This document shows, in pieces, positions 1 through 7,623 of a stretch of DNA of 34,951 bases. Origin of the DNA: UBA2108 sp963925495 (GTDB lineage Bacteria > Bacteroidota > Bacteroidia > Flavobacteriales_G > Salibacteraceae); contig CAWUST010000025.1 of the NCBI GenBank assembly GCA_963925495.1, forward strand, positions 1 through 34,951, given 5' to 3'. Each line of letters begins with the position of its first letter. Within the stretch, counting starts at the first letter, position 1. Below the pieces are notes generated by a model. The model saw only the letters and a program-made list of their open reading frames with translations. It searched no databases and was not told where the DNA came from. The position numbers and the translations under genes are program-made.

Positions 1-49
1 CTTAATTTTTTAAAGTTCTTTGGCTCAATGAAAAAATACCAGAAGAATA

Positions 50-715
50 TTAATAAATTTGACAAATCTCATCCAAACTCTTTCTTTTTAAATCAGGAAC
101 TTGACAGCCTTCCGCAGGAAAACCAACGGGAATTAGAAGATAAGCTCTTTCGTTTTTTGGTCTATCTAGAATTTCGGCTAAAAAATTCATAGGACTAGGA
201 GTATGAGTAAGGGCAACCAAACCAGTTTGATGAATGGCAGCGAGTAACATACCTACAGCTATGCCTACCGATTCATTTACATAATAATTTCTTCCCCTTT
301 GGCTGCCATCTTCATTATATGCTTGTTTAAAAACAACAATTAAATAAGGTGCAATTTCCAAAAAAGGTTTTACATGATCTGTCTTAAATTTTTCGAGATC
401 TTTGAGCCATTCATGACTCATTCTACCATTATAATTGTCGAATTCTTCCTTTTCGGCGGCCTTTCTAATTTTTGATTTTATTTCCCGGTTTTCAACCACG
501 CAAAAAGACCATGGTTGTTTGTGAGCTCCACTTGGTGCAGTGCCCGCTGCAAGCACAATATTTTTTATAACCTCAATATCAACGGGTTCATCTGAAAATT
601 TACGTACGCTTCTTCTTTTACTGAGATCATCATAAAACGACTTGCCAGAAAACAAGACTTGTTCTTTCGTTTTTTTTTGAAAATTGAGAGGAATAAATTC
701 TTCGTTTGAATGCAT
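50..715 (-). CDS. Iodotyrosine-deiodinase-like flavin reductase (nitroreductase superfamily)
   Basis: Predicted FMN-dependent nitroreductase-fold enzyme of 221 aa, resembling bacterial homologues of iodotyrosine deiodinase (IYD) rather than generic nitroreductases. Visible: RRSVRKFS at residues 34-41 and PSGAHKQPW at 61-69 (FMN phosphate and ring contacts in the family), FKQAY at 129-133, ESVGIAVG at 148-155 and HTPSPMN at 171-177. The three lid residues that hold the substrate amino acid in IYD (Glu, Tyr +4, Lys +25) are present with the same spacing as E91, Y95 and K116. The predicted reaction is reductive dehalogenation of halotyrosine, but the natural substrate in bacteria is uncertain. 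No signal peptide or membrane anchor is seen, so it should be cytosolic. It is transcribed divergently from purN. The ATG at 713-715 is the only sensible start. The reading frame crosses a 9-base homopolymer at 670-678 intact. Family assignment is firm; substrate is inference. Confidence 0.85.
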   Translation of the reverse strand: MHSNEEFIPLNFQKKTKEQVLFSGKSFYDDLSKRRSVRKFSDEPVDIEVIKNIVLAAGTAPSGAHKQPWSFCVVENREIKSKIRKAAEKEEFDNYNGRMSHEWLKDLEKFKTDHVKPFLEIAPYLIVVFKQAYNEDGSQRGRNYYVNESVGIAVGMLLAAIHQTGLVALTHTPSPMNFLAEILDRPKNERAYLLIPVGFPAEGCQVPDLKRKSLDEICQIY

Positions 716-804
716 AAAAAATTTGTTTTTAGCTTACTAAAATAATCAATCTTTGAAAAACTTGTAGCCTTAATTTGGTTTTACTTTGTGTTAGAATTAA
801 AGAA

Positions 805-1386
805 ATGAAAAATATTGCAATATTCGCATCGGGTAGCGGTTCAAATGCTGAAAAAATCATGGAATATTTTGAAAACTCCAAGGAGGTTAAAGTAGTTCTA
901 GTTCTTTCTGACAATCCAAATGCCGGCGTATTGTTGCGCGCGAATAAATTTGAAATCGAAACCAAAATAATTTCTAGATTGGAATTGAAATCGCCAAAAA
1001 AAGCATTAATAGAATTAAAAACAAAAGGCATAAACTTTATCGTTCTTGCGGGGTTTCTCAGAAAAATACCACGTGAAATGATTCAAGAATTCCCGAATCA
1101 AATAATAAACATTCACCCTGCCTTACTCCCAAAATACGGAGGAATGGGCATGTATGGCCTTAATGTTCACAGAGCGGTGAAGGACAGTGGCGACGTAATA
1201 TCTGGTCCAACAATTCATTTGGTGAACGAAGAATACGATAAAGGGCAGATCCTTTTTCAAAAAGAGATAAAAATAGAACCTGAAGATAACGCAAAACAAA
1301 TTGCGGAAAAAGTACTTTCTGTTGAGCATGAAGAGTATCCTCGAGTCATTGAAAATTATATGATTGAATACTATAAGAGGGCTTAA
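805..1386 (+). CDS. purN: Phosphoribosylglycinamide formyltransferase
   Basis: GAR transformylase, third step of purine synthesis: moves a formyl group from 10-formyl-THF to glycinamide ribonucleotide. From the ATG at 805 it is 193 aa, close to the usual length. The in-frame ATG at 775 would add ten residues before the family's conserved start (MKNIAIFASGSGSN) and is rejected. Seen: phosphate-binding GSGSN at 10-14, and the catalytic triad N102 and H104 (INIHPALLP) plus D145 (EEYDKGQIL). A TTACTTTG sequence at 781-788 resembles the -7 box and would give a leader of about ten bases. It stands alone between the divergent reductase and mscS, with no other pur gene in view. Cytosolic, monofunctional. 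Identification is secure. Confidence 0.95.
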   Translation: MKNIAIFASGSGSNAEKIMEYFENSKEVKVVLVLSDNPNAGVLLRANKFEIETKIISRLELKSPKKALIELKTKGINFIVLAGFLRKIPREMIQEFPNQIINIHPALLPKYGGMGMYGLNVHRAVKDSGDVISGPTIHLVNEEYDKGQILFQKEIKIEPEDNAKQIAEKVLSVEHEEYPRVIENYMIEYYKRA

Positions 1387-1464
1387 AATTTGATATATGG
1401 CTGGCTAAAAAGCTATGCGCGCACACAGTATTTTTTTTGCAAAAAAACAATAGAATAAAAAATT

Positions 1465-2283
1465 ATGAAAAATATTGATATTTCTTCACTCTATGATATG
1501 GCTGCTGGTCTTGTTGTAGAACTTGGCACAAATTTAATTGGGGCTATTGTTGTCCTCATAATTGGCTTTTGGATTATTAAAATGATCATGAAGGGCGTTA
1601 AAAAAGGATTTGGAAAAAAGTCAATTTCCCCCTCGTTACAGCCATTTTTATTAAGTTTATTATCAACCTTACTTAAAGCTCTAGTCGTAATTACTGCTTT
1701 GGGTGTTCTTGGTGTCGAAATGACATCTTTTACAGCTTTAATTGCTACTGCAGGTTTGGCTTTTGGTATGGCATTAAGTGGTACTCTCCAAAATTTTGCT
1801 GGCGGTGTTATTGTCCTTATTTTTAAACCCTATGAAGCGGGCGATGTGATTGATGCTCAGGGTTATATTGGGACCGTAAAGTCAATCAAAATTTTCAGCA
1901 CTATTCTTAATACAGCAGACAATAAAGTAGTAATTATTCCAAACGGACCAATATCAACTGGCTCATTAGTGAATTTCAGTAAAGAAGATACAAGAAGAGT
2001 GGATTGGACTATAGGAATTGGTTACGGAGCTGATTATGATAAAGCAAAGTCGGTTTTGATGGGTTTTATTAAAGACGATAAAAGAATATTGACTACTCCT
2101 GAACCATTTATTGCTTTAGGTGCATTAGCGGATAGTTCAGTTAATCTTACGGTAAGAGTATGGGTAAATCCTGCAGATTATTGGGGCGTATTTTTCGATA
2201 TGAATGAAAAGGTTTACAAAAACTTTGAAAAAGAAGGTCTGAATATTCCTTTTCCTCAAATGGATGTTCACGTGCACAAATAA
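1465..2283 (+). CDS. mscS: Small-conductance mechanosensitive channel, MscS family
   Basis: Inner-membrane channel that opens under membrane tension to release solutes on hypo-osmotic shock. At 272 aa it is the size of classical MscS, without the long extra N-terminal domains of MscK-type proteins. Three hydrophobic segments are visible, at about residues 15-42, 60-85 and 87-118. The last carries the Gly/Ala-rich pore helix (AGLAFGMALSGTLQNFAGG, about 96-114), followed by the family's beta-domain start (FKPYEAGDVI) and the VIIPNGPIS motif at about 155-163. The start is the ATG at 1465. The DUF3078 gene follows after 20 bases on the same strand, so the two are probably co-transcribed. A perfect T7-GC-A7 palindrome lies at 1432-1447 just upstream. 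Confidence 0.93.
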   Translation: MKNIDISSLYDMAAGLVVELGTNLIGAIVVLIIGFWIIKMIMKGVKKGFGKKSISPSLQPFLLSLLSTLLKALVVITALGVLGVEMTSFTALIATAGLAFGMALSGTLQNFAGGVIVLIFKPYEAGDVIDAQGYIGTVKSIKIFSTILNTADNKVVIIPNGPISTGSLVNFSKEDTRRVDWTIGIGYGADYDKAKSVLMGFIKDDKRILTTPEPFIALGALADSSVNLTVRVWVNPADYWGVFFDMNEKVYKNFEKEGLNIPFPQMDVHVHK

Positions 2284-2303
2284 TAAACTTGAATTAAATA
2301 AAA

Positions 2304-3227
2304 ATGAAAAAAACAATACTTACATTAATTTTTGGGTTTAGCCTATTGGTTTCCGTTAATGCACAAACAGACACCAATAAATACTGGAAATTTGGAGGTG
2401 TTTTTAACTTGTCAATTGCACAAACAGGTCTTGTAAACTGGACTGCCGGGGGCGAAAATACAGTCTCTGGAAATGTGTTAGTAAAATATAATGCTAATTA
2501 CGCAAAGGGCAAATGGAAATGGGACAATGATTTTACCATCGGTTATGGAGGATTAATTCAAGGGAATTCTCCTTGGGCAAAAACGGATGATCGCATGGAG
2601 TTAAACACAAAAGTAGGTCGTGAGGTTACAAAAAAGTGGTACTACTCTGCCTTTCTAAATTTCAGAACACAAATGGTAGATGGTTATAAATTACCGGATG
2701 ATTCTACCGTTATTTCTACATGGATGGCACCTGGTTATGTTACTGGAGGTCTTGGAATGGAATACTCGCCAAACGATTATTTTACTGCTAGTATTTCACC
2801 GGTAGCTGCAAAACTTACTGTAGTTGCAAATCAGCCTTTAGCGGATGCTGGGGCTTATGGTGTGGATAAAGCAGAATATGATACATCAGGTGTTAAAACT
2901 AAAGATGGCTCGCTACAACGATTTGAATTTGGGGGAAATATCACATTGCAATTTAAAAAGGAGTTAATCAAGAACGTAACTTTGGACACCAAGCTTAAAC
3001 TCTTTTCAAATTACTTGAAGAGCCCAGGGAATATTGATGTTAACTGGGATTTAATGCTATTAATGAAAATAAATAAATGGTTGAGTGCTTCGGTTAGTAC
3101 TAGTTTAATTTATGATGACGACATTGACATTCCATTAGATAAAAATGATGATGGAATTAACGATAACGTTGGTCCAAGAGTTCAGTTCAAAGAAGTTATA
3201 GGAGTCGGGCTAAACCTAACATTCTAA
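2304..3227 (+). CDS. DUF3078 family secreted/outer-membrane protein
   Basis: 307 aa protein with a clear Sec signal peptide (MKKTILTLIFGFSLLVSVNA, cleavage near residue 20-21). The mature part begins with the DUF3078 hallmark, a WKFGGVFNLSIAQTGLVNW segment near residues 28-46, and continues as alternating aromatic and polar strands ending in GVGLNLTF. Such a C-terminal strand ending in Phe fits an outer-membrane beta-barrel. DUF3078 proteins are common in Bacteroidota and have no established function. The gene sits 20 bases behind mscS. Family call is firm; outer-membrane location is inferred from signal peptide and strand pattern. Confidence 0.85.
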   Translation: MKKTILTLIFGFSLLVSVNAQTDTNKYWKFGGVFNLSIAQTGLVNWTAGGENTVSGNVLVKYNANYAKGKWKWDNDFTIGYGGLIQGNSPWAKTDDRMELNTKVGREVTKKWYYSAFLNFRTQMVDGYKLPDDSTVISTWMAPGYVTGGLGMEYSPNDYFTASISPVAAKLTVVANQPLADAGAYGVDKAEYDTSGVKTKDGSLQRFEFGGNITLQFKKELIKNVTLDTKLKLFSNYLKSPGNIDVNWDLMLLMKINKWLSASVSTSLIYDDDIDIPLDKNDDGINDNVGPRVQFKEVIGVGLNLTF

Positions 3228-3242
3228 TCTAACCCCAATCCG

Positions 3243-3250
3243 TATATTTG
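3243..3250 (+). promoter_or_regulatory. -7 box (TATATTTG) before the GH3-like gene
   Basis: Exact match to the Bacteroidota primary-sigma -7 element TAnnTTTG, nine bases before the ATG at 3260. No convincing -33 TTG is seen. It decides the start: a TTG at 3248 also opens the frame but lies inside this box, so 3260 is preferred. Confidence 0.55.
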
Positions 3251-3259
3251 AACTTAGAA

Positions 3260-4756
3260 ATGGGTATCAAATCTTTTGTAGCAAAATATTATGCAGACTT
3301 TCTAGTTGGAAAACTAAGAAAGGCTGTTTCTTTTCCTGAAAAAGCTCAAAAAAAAGTTTTCGACCAACTAATTAGTGCAGGTAAAAAAACCCTTTTTGGA
3401 AAAGATCATAATTTTGGACAAATAGCTACTTATTCTGATTTTAAACGGCAAGTGCCGCTTACTGATTTTGAAGGGTTAATACCTTATATCGATAAAATAA
3501 AACAAGGCCAACCAGATATATTGTGGCCAGGAGTTCCGATTTATTTCTGTAAAACATCTGGTACTACATCAGGTGCTAAATACATTCCCATTTCCAAAGA
3601 GTCAATTCATAACCATATAAATTCGGCAAAACTTGCATTAATGAGTTATATTTATGAAACTGGTAAAGCTGATTTTATTGATGGGAAATTAATTTTTTTA
3701 CAAGGAAGTCCTGTTTTAGATAACTCAGGATATATACCAACGGGAAGGCTTTCAGGAATAGCAGCCCATCACGTCCCCAGCTATCTTCAAAAAAACAGAA
3801 TGCCCACTCTTGAAACAAATTCTATAGAAGACTGGGAACAAAAAGTAGACGCTATAGTTAACGAAACCTCTGTAGCAGATTTGAGACTGATAAGTGGAAT
3901 TCCATCTTGGGTTCAAATGTATTTTGAAAGGCTGATTGAAAAAACGGGAAAGGCAGATGTTAAGTCCATATTTCCTAAATTTTCGCTAATCGTGTATGGT
4001 GGAGTTAACTACGAACCTTACCGGCCTATTTTTGATAAACTAATTGGTAGTAAGATAGATAGTGTAGAAACGTATCCTGCAAGTGAAGGGTTTATTGCCT
4101 TTCAAAATTCTCAAAAAGAAAAAGGGCTTTTGTTGGTTATAAATGACGGTATTTTTTATGAATTTATTCCTGTAGAAGAAGCTCAAAATGAAAACCCTAC
4201 AAGGCTTTCTTTGAATGAAGTTGAGTTGAATAAAAACTACGCCATTGTTTTAAATACTAATGCAGGTCTTTGGGGTTATGTAATTGGCGATTTAGTGAAA
4301 TTTATTTCCTTAAAACCTTTCAAAATACTGGTTACCGGTCGCATTAAACATTTTACAAGTGCTTTCGGAGAACATGTAATTGCAGAAGAAGTAGAAGCTG
4401 CTATAAAATTGGGTTTGGAAAAAACAGGTGCGCAGATAAAAGAATTTCATGTGGCACCTCAAATTACCCCGCCAAATGGATTGCCCTATCATGAATGGTT
4501 CATTGAATTTGAAAATCCACCAAGGGACTTAAATGCTTTTATTGACATTGTTGATGTCGAATTGCAGACCAAAAACCCTTATTACAAAGACTTAATAAGG
4601 GGAAATATTTTAAAAACTTTGGTAGTGACGCAAATTAAAAAGGATGGGTTTTTAGAATTTATGAAAAGTCGAGGAAAACTTGGAGGACAAAATAAAGTTC
4701 CACGCCTTTCTGATGACAGAAATACAGCAAAGGAGCTTGAAAAATACGCGAAATAA
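3260..4756 (+). CDS. GH3 auxin-responsive promoter family protein (acyl-adenylate/amido synthetase fold)
   Basis: 498 aa from the ATG at 3260. The family belongs to the ANL-like adenylating enzymes; plant GH3 proteins join amino acids to acyl acids such as auxin or jasmonate, while the Bacteroidota members have no proven substrate. Visible: the ATP/phosphate loop KTSGTTSGAKYIP at about residues 98-110, a YPASEGF motif in the middle, and the C-terminal hinge GYVIGDLVKF followed by VTGRIKHF, all typical of the family. No signal peptide or membrane segment, so presumably cytosolic. The 3' end overlaps the start region of the next, broken YdcF-type gene by about 44 bases, which suggests they formed one transcript. 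Family call is secure; the reaction is unknown. Confidence 0.9.
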   Translation: MGIKSFVAKYYADFLVGKLRKAVSFPEKAQKKVFDQLISAGKKTLFGKDHNFGQIATYSDFKRQVPLTDFEGLIPYIDKIKQGQPDILWPGVPIYFCKTSGTTSGAKYIPISKESIHNHINSAKLALMSYIYETGKADFIDGKLIFLQGSPVLDNSGYIPTGRLSGIAAHHVPSYLQKNRMPTLETNSIEDWEQKVDAIVNETSVADLRLISGIPSWVQMYFERLIEKTGKADVKSIFPKFSLIVYGGVNYEPYRPIFDKLIGSKIDSVETYPASEGFIAFQNSQKEKGLLLVINDGIFYEFIPVEEAQNENPTRLSLNEVELNKNYAIVLNTNAGLWGYVIGDLVKFISLKPFKILVTGRIKHFTSAFGEHVIAEEVEAAIKLGLEKTGAQIKEFHVAPQITPPNGLPYHEWFIEFENPPRDLNAFIDIVDVELQTKNPYYKDLIRGNILKTLVVTQIKKDGFLEFMKSRGKLGGQNKVPRLSDDRNTAKELEKYAK

Positions 4757-5442
4757 ATTCCTGTTTTTTACTACTCTAATTCTTGCTACAATTGTAATTT
4801 TTTGCCTTTTGATTCAGACGAGTTTCAAAGAAATATGGGAAATCAATTCAAAAAAAACACGATGTTATAATTGTTCCAGATATGCCATTTAGCCATCCAT
4901 ATTGGAACAACATCATGAAAATGCGAGTTCATTGGAGCGTAATGTTATATGAAAGAGGAATAACAAAAAACATTATTTACAGTGGTTCGGCAGTTCACAC
5001 CCCTTATATTGAATCAGAAATTATGTCTCTGTATGCACAGGAATTAGGTATTCCAAAGGAGCACATTTTTACTGAAAAAAAAGCAGAACATGGCTCTGAA
5101 AACCTTTATTATTCGATAAGGTTGGCAGAAAAATTGGGTTTTCAAAAAACAGCTCTAGCCACCGATAAGTATCAAGCTTCGCTTATGTTTAAGCAAAATC
5201 GAAAATTCAATTTTGATATTCCGTTTCTACCGGTAGTTTTCGGTACTTTGCACACGTTACCCTTATAGACTCCTTCCATTAATTATAAAAAAGCTCATGT
5301 CGAAAATTTTGTAAAACTGGATGAACGTATTGGAAAACTAGAGCAATATAGAAACTCGATGGGTCTAAGAGTTAAAAAATCAATAAAAGAGGAAAAGAAA
5401 GCAGCGAAACAAGCCAAAAAAGAGGTTAATTCTAGCCTATAA
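4713..5442 (+). pseudogene. Broken YdcF/SanA-type (DUF218) membrane-anchored protein
   Basis: A DUF218 gene that can only be read by joining frames. It begins at ATG 4713 (overlapping the GH3-like gene) with a short N-terminus and one membrane segment (FLFFTTLILATIVIFCLLI). The frame is lost at an A8 run at 4850-4857. Reading it with seven A's continues as KKHDVIIVPDMPFSHPYW, the DUF218 core strand, through YSGSAVHTPYIES and GSENLYYSIRLAEKLGF. An in-frame TAG at 5266-5268 then interrupts the gene, after which the same frame continues as NYKKAHVENFVKLDERIG and ends at TAA 5440-5442. Corrected length is 243 codons, normal for SanA/YdcF relatives, which are linked to envelope integrity. Two independent lesions argue for a true pseudogene. 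The DUF218 core from 4882 might still be expressed as a 128 aa fragment. Confidence 0.8.
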
Positions 5443-5457
5443 ACTCAAGAATCAAAG

Positions 5458-5465
5458 TATTTTTG
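5458..5465 (+). promoter_or_regulatory. -7 box (TATTTTTG) before the 5483 gene
   Basis: Exact TAnnTTTG match, 17 bases before the ATG at 5483, directly after the end of the broken DUF218 gene. This implies the small membrane protein has its own promoter. No clear -33 element. Confidence 0.5.
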
Positions 5466-5482
5466 CCTCCTCAAATTTTATT

Positions 5483-5998
5483 ATGATTAATAGAGTCATC
5501 AAAATAGTATTAGTCCTTTTGCTTTTAGCTTTGGATGTTTACGAATGGTATGCAGGAAACATTGGCAACGGTATATTGATAATTCCTTTAATAGGATTAG
5601 TTGTATTGTTTTGGTTTAAGCATGAAGTTAATCTGCTAGCATTTTTACAAATTAGAAGAAACAAATTCGAGAGTGCTAAAAAGATTTTGTCTTGGGTTAA
5701 AAAGCCAGAAGAACTTAACAAATCTCAAGAGGCATATTATTACTTCTTAAATGGACTTATTGAGTCTCAAGGAAAAAACATGAGTGGTTCGGATAAGTAT
5801 TTCCGAAAGGCACTTAAGGCTGGGCTAAATATGGGTCATGATATTGCCATGGCAAATTTGAATTTGGCAAGTGTGGCAATGGCTCGTCGAAGAAAAAGGG
5901 AAGCAATGAATTATTTAACTCAAGTTAAAAAACACGACAAATCTAAATTACTGAACGAACAGGTTAGAATGTTAAAAGAACAAATGGGTAAAATTTAG
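5483..5998 (+). CDS. Small membrane protein with TPR-like cytosolic domain
   Basis: 171 aa, function not recognised. The N-terminus has two hydrophobic segments (about residues 5-22 and 28-45) forming a hairpin anchor. The rest, about 55-171, is helical and resembles tetratricopeptide repeats: AYYYFLNGLIESQGKNMSGS and KYFRKALKAGLNMGHDIAMA have the A/G/Y spacing of TPR helices, followed by NLNLASVAMARRRKREAM. Such proteins usually act as scaffolds, but nothing here names a partner. It has its own promoter box and no tightly linked gene. The start ATG at 5483 is supported by the promoter position. Confidence 0.75.
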   Translation: MINRVIKIVLVLLLLALDVYEWYAGNIGNGILIIPLIGLVVLFWFKHEVNLLAFLQIRRNKFESAKKILSWVKKPEELNKSQEAYYYFLNGLIESQGKNMSGSDKYFRKALKAGLNMGHDIAMANLNLASVAMARRRKREAMNYLTQVKKHDKSKLLNEQVRMLKEQMGKI

Positions 5999-6118
5999 TT
6001 TTCACATCTTTCCATTTTTAGGGTTTTAACCCATCAACAAAACCTCAGCTAACAAGTATTTAACGGGAATTAGTTTAAAAGTAGAAATTCACCGAACTAA
6101 GTAAGGCGGCTATTTCTA

Positions 6119-6126
6119 TATATTTG
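6119..6126 (+). promoter_or_regulatory. -7 box (TATATTTG) before the response regulator
   Basis: Exact TAnnTTTG match. The predicted transcript start near 6132 leaves about 6 bases before the ATG at 6138 and about 18 before the ATG at 6150. Neighbouring genes have 9-25 base leaders, so the second ATG is at least as likely. Confidence 0.5.
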
Positions 6127-6137
6127 GTTGGTTCAAA

Positions 6138-6539
6138 ATGTTGAAAGTTATGACCGAGTATCCAAATATTAGAGTTCTTTTAGTTGAAAACGATGAAGTA
6201 AGTGTCTTTGTGTTGCAGAAAATACTCGAAAAAAGATTTACTGTAACTGTAGCTCGAAATGGAGTTGAGGCAATTCAATTTACACATAAAAAGACTTTTG
6301 ATATAATTCTTTTAGATATCGACTTAGGGCATTCTATGGATGGCACTGAGGTGAAGGATGAGATTAGAAAAGATCCTTTAAACGATAACAGCAAAATATA
6401 TGCTGTTACCGGAATTGGCTTACCAGATGATGGTGATTACTATGAAGGATTGGGATTCGACGATTTTTTTCATAAGCCGGTTAATCATATCCATTTAGTG
6501 GAAATGATTAAACAAGAATGCTTCGAAAAAACTATTTGA
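6138..6539 (+). CDS. Single-domain response regulator (CheY-like receiver)
   Basis: 133 aa receiver domain with no output domain. Landmarks: acidic pocket END at residues 17-19, phosphoacceptor D60 in ILLDIDLG, T91 in AVTGIG, and K113 in FHKPVN. Phosphorylation by a histidine kinase is expected, but no kinase gene is in the window, so this is an orphan regulator acting through protein contacts or phosphorelay. Two ATGs are possible (6138 and 6150); the alternative drops four residues ahead of the domain. It ends 14 bases from the convergent barrel-protein gene. Domain call is secure; the pathway is unknown. Confidence 0.9.
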   Translation: MLKVMTEYPNIRVLLVENDEVSVFVLQKILEKRFTVTVARNGVEAIQFTHKKTFDIILLDIDLGHSMDGTEVKDEIRKDPLNDNSKIYAVTGIGLPDDGDYYEGLGFDDFFHKPVNHIHLVEMIKQECFEKTI

Positions 6540-6553
6540 AATACTAAGAGTAT

Positions 6554-7222
6554 TTAAAATGGAGTTATTGTAAACCCCACTGACCAAGGAATTAGTTCTT
6601 GTCCTTTGCCCTTGTTAAACAATGTATTTAAACCATAATACCCAACAACTCCCATTCTACCATAACCGAAACGTGTAGTAATACCATATCGAATCTTTTG
6701 CAATTCAGTGAAATTATAGTTCTGAAACCGGCCATTATCTGTTACAGTTTTGGTGTGACTCCCAAGCCTAAAACCGAATTTAAATCCGATGGAAGCTTTC
6801 CAACTGTGTCCACTTTTATCGGCATTGGAACGATACCTTATTTCCAATGGAATGTCAAAATAATTCGTAACGTATTTATTGGACTTTACACTGGAGTCTA
6901 GCTTACTATAAGAATAAAGCTGATAGAAGTCCCCGTTTACATTGTCGTTTTTAGAAAGATATGCATTGCTAAAATAATGATCTGTAGAATAGGCAATTCC
7001 CAAAGCTCCACTTAACTGCTTAACTTTAAATTGATAGTCATAATAGAACTGAAAGGATAAACCATACCCAAAATCAAATGTGACATCCTTGGGCGCATTG
7101 ATAAGGCTACTGTAATTGATGTCTATCATTACGTAATCCCTTTTTACCGGCTTTTTTTTGTTTTCTTGAGAATAACCATAAAAACTGATTAGAATAAGAA
7201 ATAGTGCTATTGCTTTTTTCAT
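6554..7222 (-). CDS. Outer-membrane beta-barrel protein
   Basis: 222 aa with a signal peptide (MKKAIALFLILISFYGYSQ). The mature protein alternates hydrophobic, aromatic and glycine residues in strands such as YGLSFQFYYDYQFK, GIAYSTDHYF, YFDIPLEIRYR and ASIGFKFGFRLG, and ends in a Phe (GFTITPF), the usual barrel signature. The segment YFDIPLEIRYR is typical of the PorT/OMP_b-brl family of Bacteroidota. Role unknown; it could be a porin-like or assembly protein. The promoter box at 7237-7244 fits the ATG at 7222. It is transcribed divergently from feoAB across about 170 bases in which I see only the two promoter regions. Confidence 0.75.
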   Translation of the reverse strand: MKKAIALFLILISFYGYSQENKKKPVKRDYVMIDINYSSLINAPKDVTFDFGYGLSFQFYYDYQFKVKQLSGALGIAYSTDHYFSNAYLSKNDNVNGDFYQLYSYSKLDSSVKSNKYVTNYFDIPLEIRYRSNADKSGHSWKASIGFKFGFRLGSHTKTVTDNGRFQNYNFTELQKIRYGITTRFGYGRMGVVGYYGLNTLFNKGKGQELIPWSVGFTITPF

Positions 7223-7236
7223 ATTTTTAAGTGCTG

Positions 7237-7244
7237 CAAAAGTA
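7237..7244 (-). promoter_or_regulatory. -7 box (TACTTTTG) before the beta-barrel gene
   Basis: Exact TAnnTTTG on the minus strand, 14 bases before the ATG at 7222. No convincing -33 element. Confidence 0.5.
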
Positions 7245-7398
7245 AAATAATTGAATATCCAATTTCCGTTTCAACAGTATTATATGTTAGAGTTTCGAAA
7301 AGAACTTTAAAAGTGAAGGTTTAGTGTGCTTAAGAGGAAATGAAATACCGAGAACTAGGTATTGTGCCATGGGAAGTATTTTATGAAATTTGCGCAAA

Positions 7399-7623
7399 AT
7401 GAAATTAGAAAACGCTCCGCTATCTGTTAATCTTGCTATCGAGAAAGTTTCGGACTCCATACTCTATATTAAATTAATGGAACTAGGTTTTTCTAACAAT
7501 TCTATTTTTCAACTTATTCGTCGGGCGCCATTTAACGGGCCTTTTACGATTAAAAACCACAAGTCTCAAATAATTTTGCGCAAAGAAGACGCAACATTCA
7601 TTACAGTATCTGAATTGGCTTAA
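7399..7623 (+). CDS. feoA: Ferrous iron transport protein A
   Basis: Small SH3-like cytosolic partner of FeoB, 74 aa from the ATG at 7399; a TTG at 7390 would add three residues and is less likely. The pattern LMELGFSNNSIFQLIRRAPF followed by GPFTIKNHKSQIILRKEDA matches the FeoA fold (l.lG...G..v.......gp......g..~~lr~~~a). FeoA is thought to modulate FeoB. The stop codon TAA is directly followed by the feoB ATG with no gap, so the two should be translationally coupled. No recognisable Fur box was found upstream by eye. Confidence 0.85.
   Translation: MKLENAPLSVNLAIEKVSDSILYIKLMELGFSNNSIFQLIRRAPFNGPFTIKNHKSQIILRKEDATFITVSELA

Noticed and set aside
1..49. Tail of another gene at the left edge
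   Set aside because: Too short to judge; no reading frame with recognisable sequence was found.
1432..1447. T7-GC-A7 palindrome before mscS as a terminator
   Set aside because: It has no loop and cannot form a normal hairpin; probably a chance homopolymer junction.
4680..4892. Separate 70-codon membrane peptide
   Set aside because: It is the N-terminal piece of the broken DUF218 gene; its last residues are out-of-frame reading after the A8 run.
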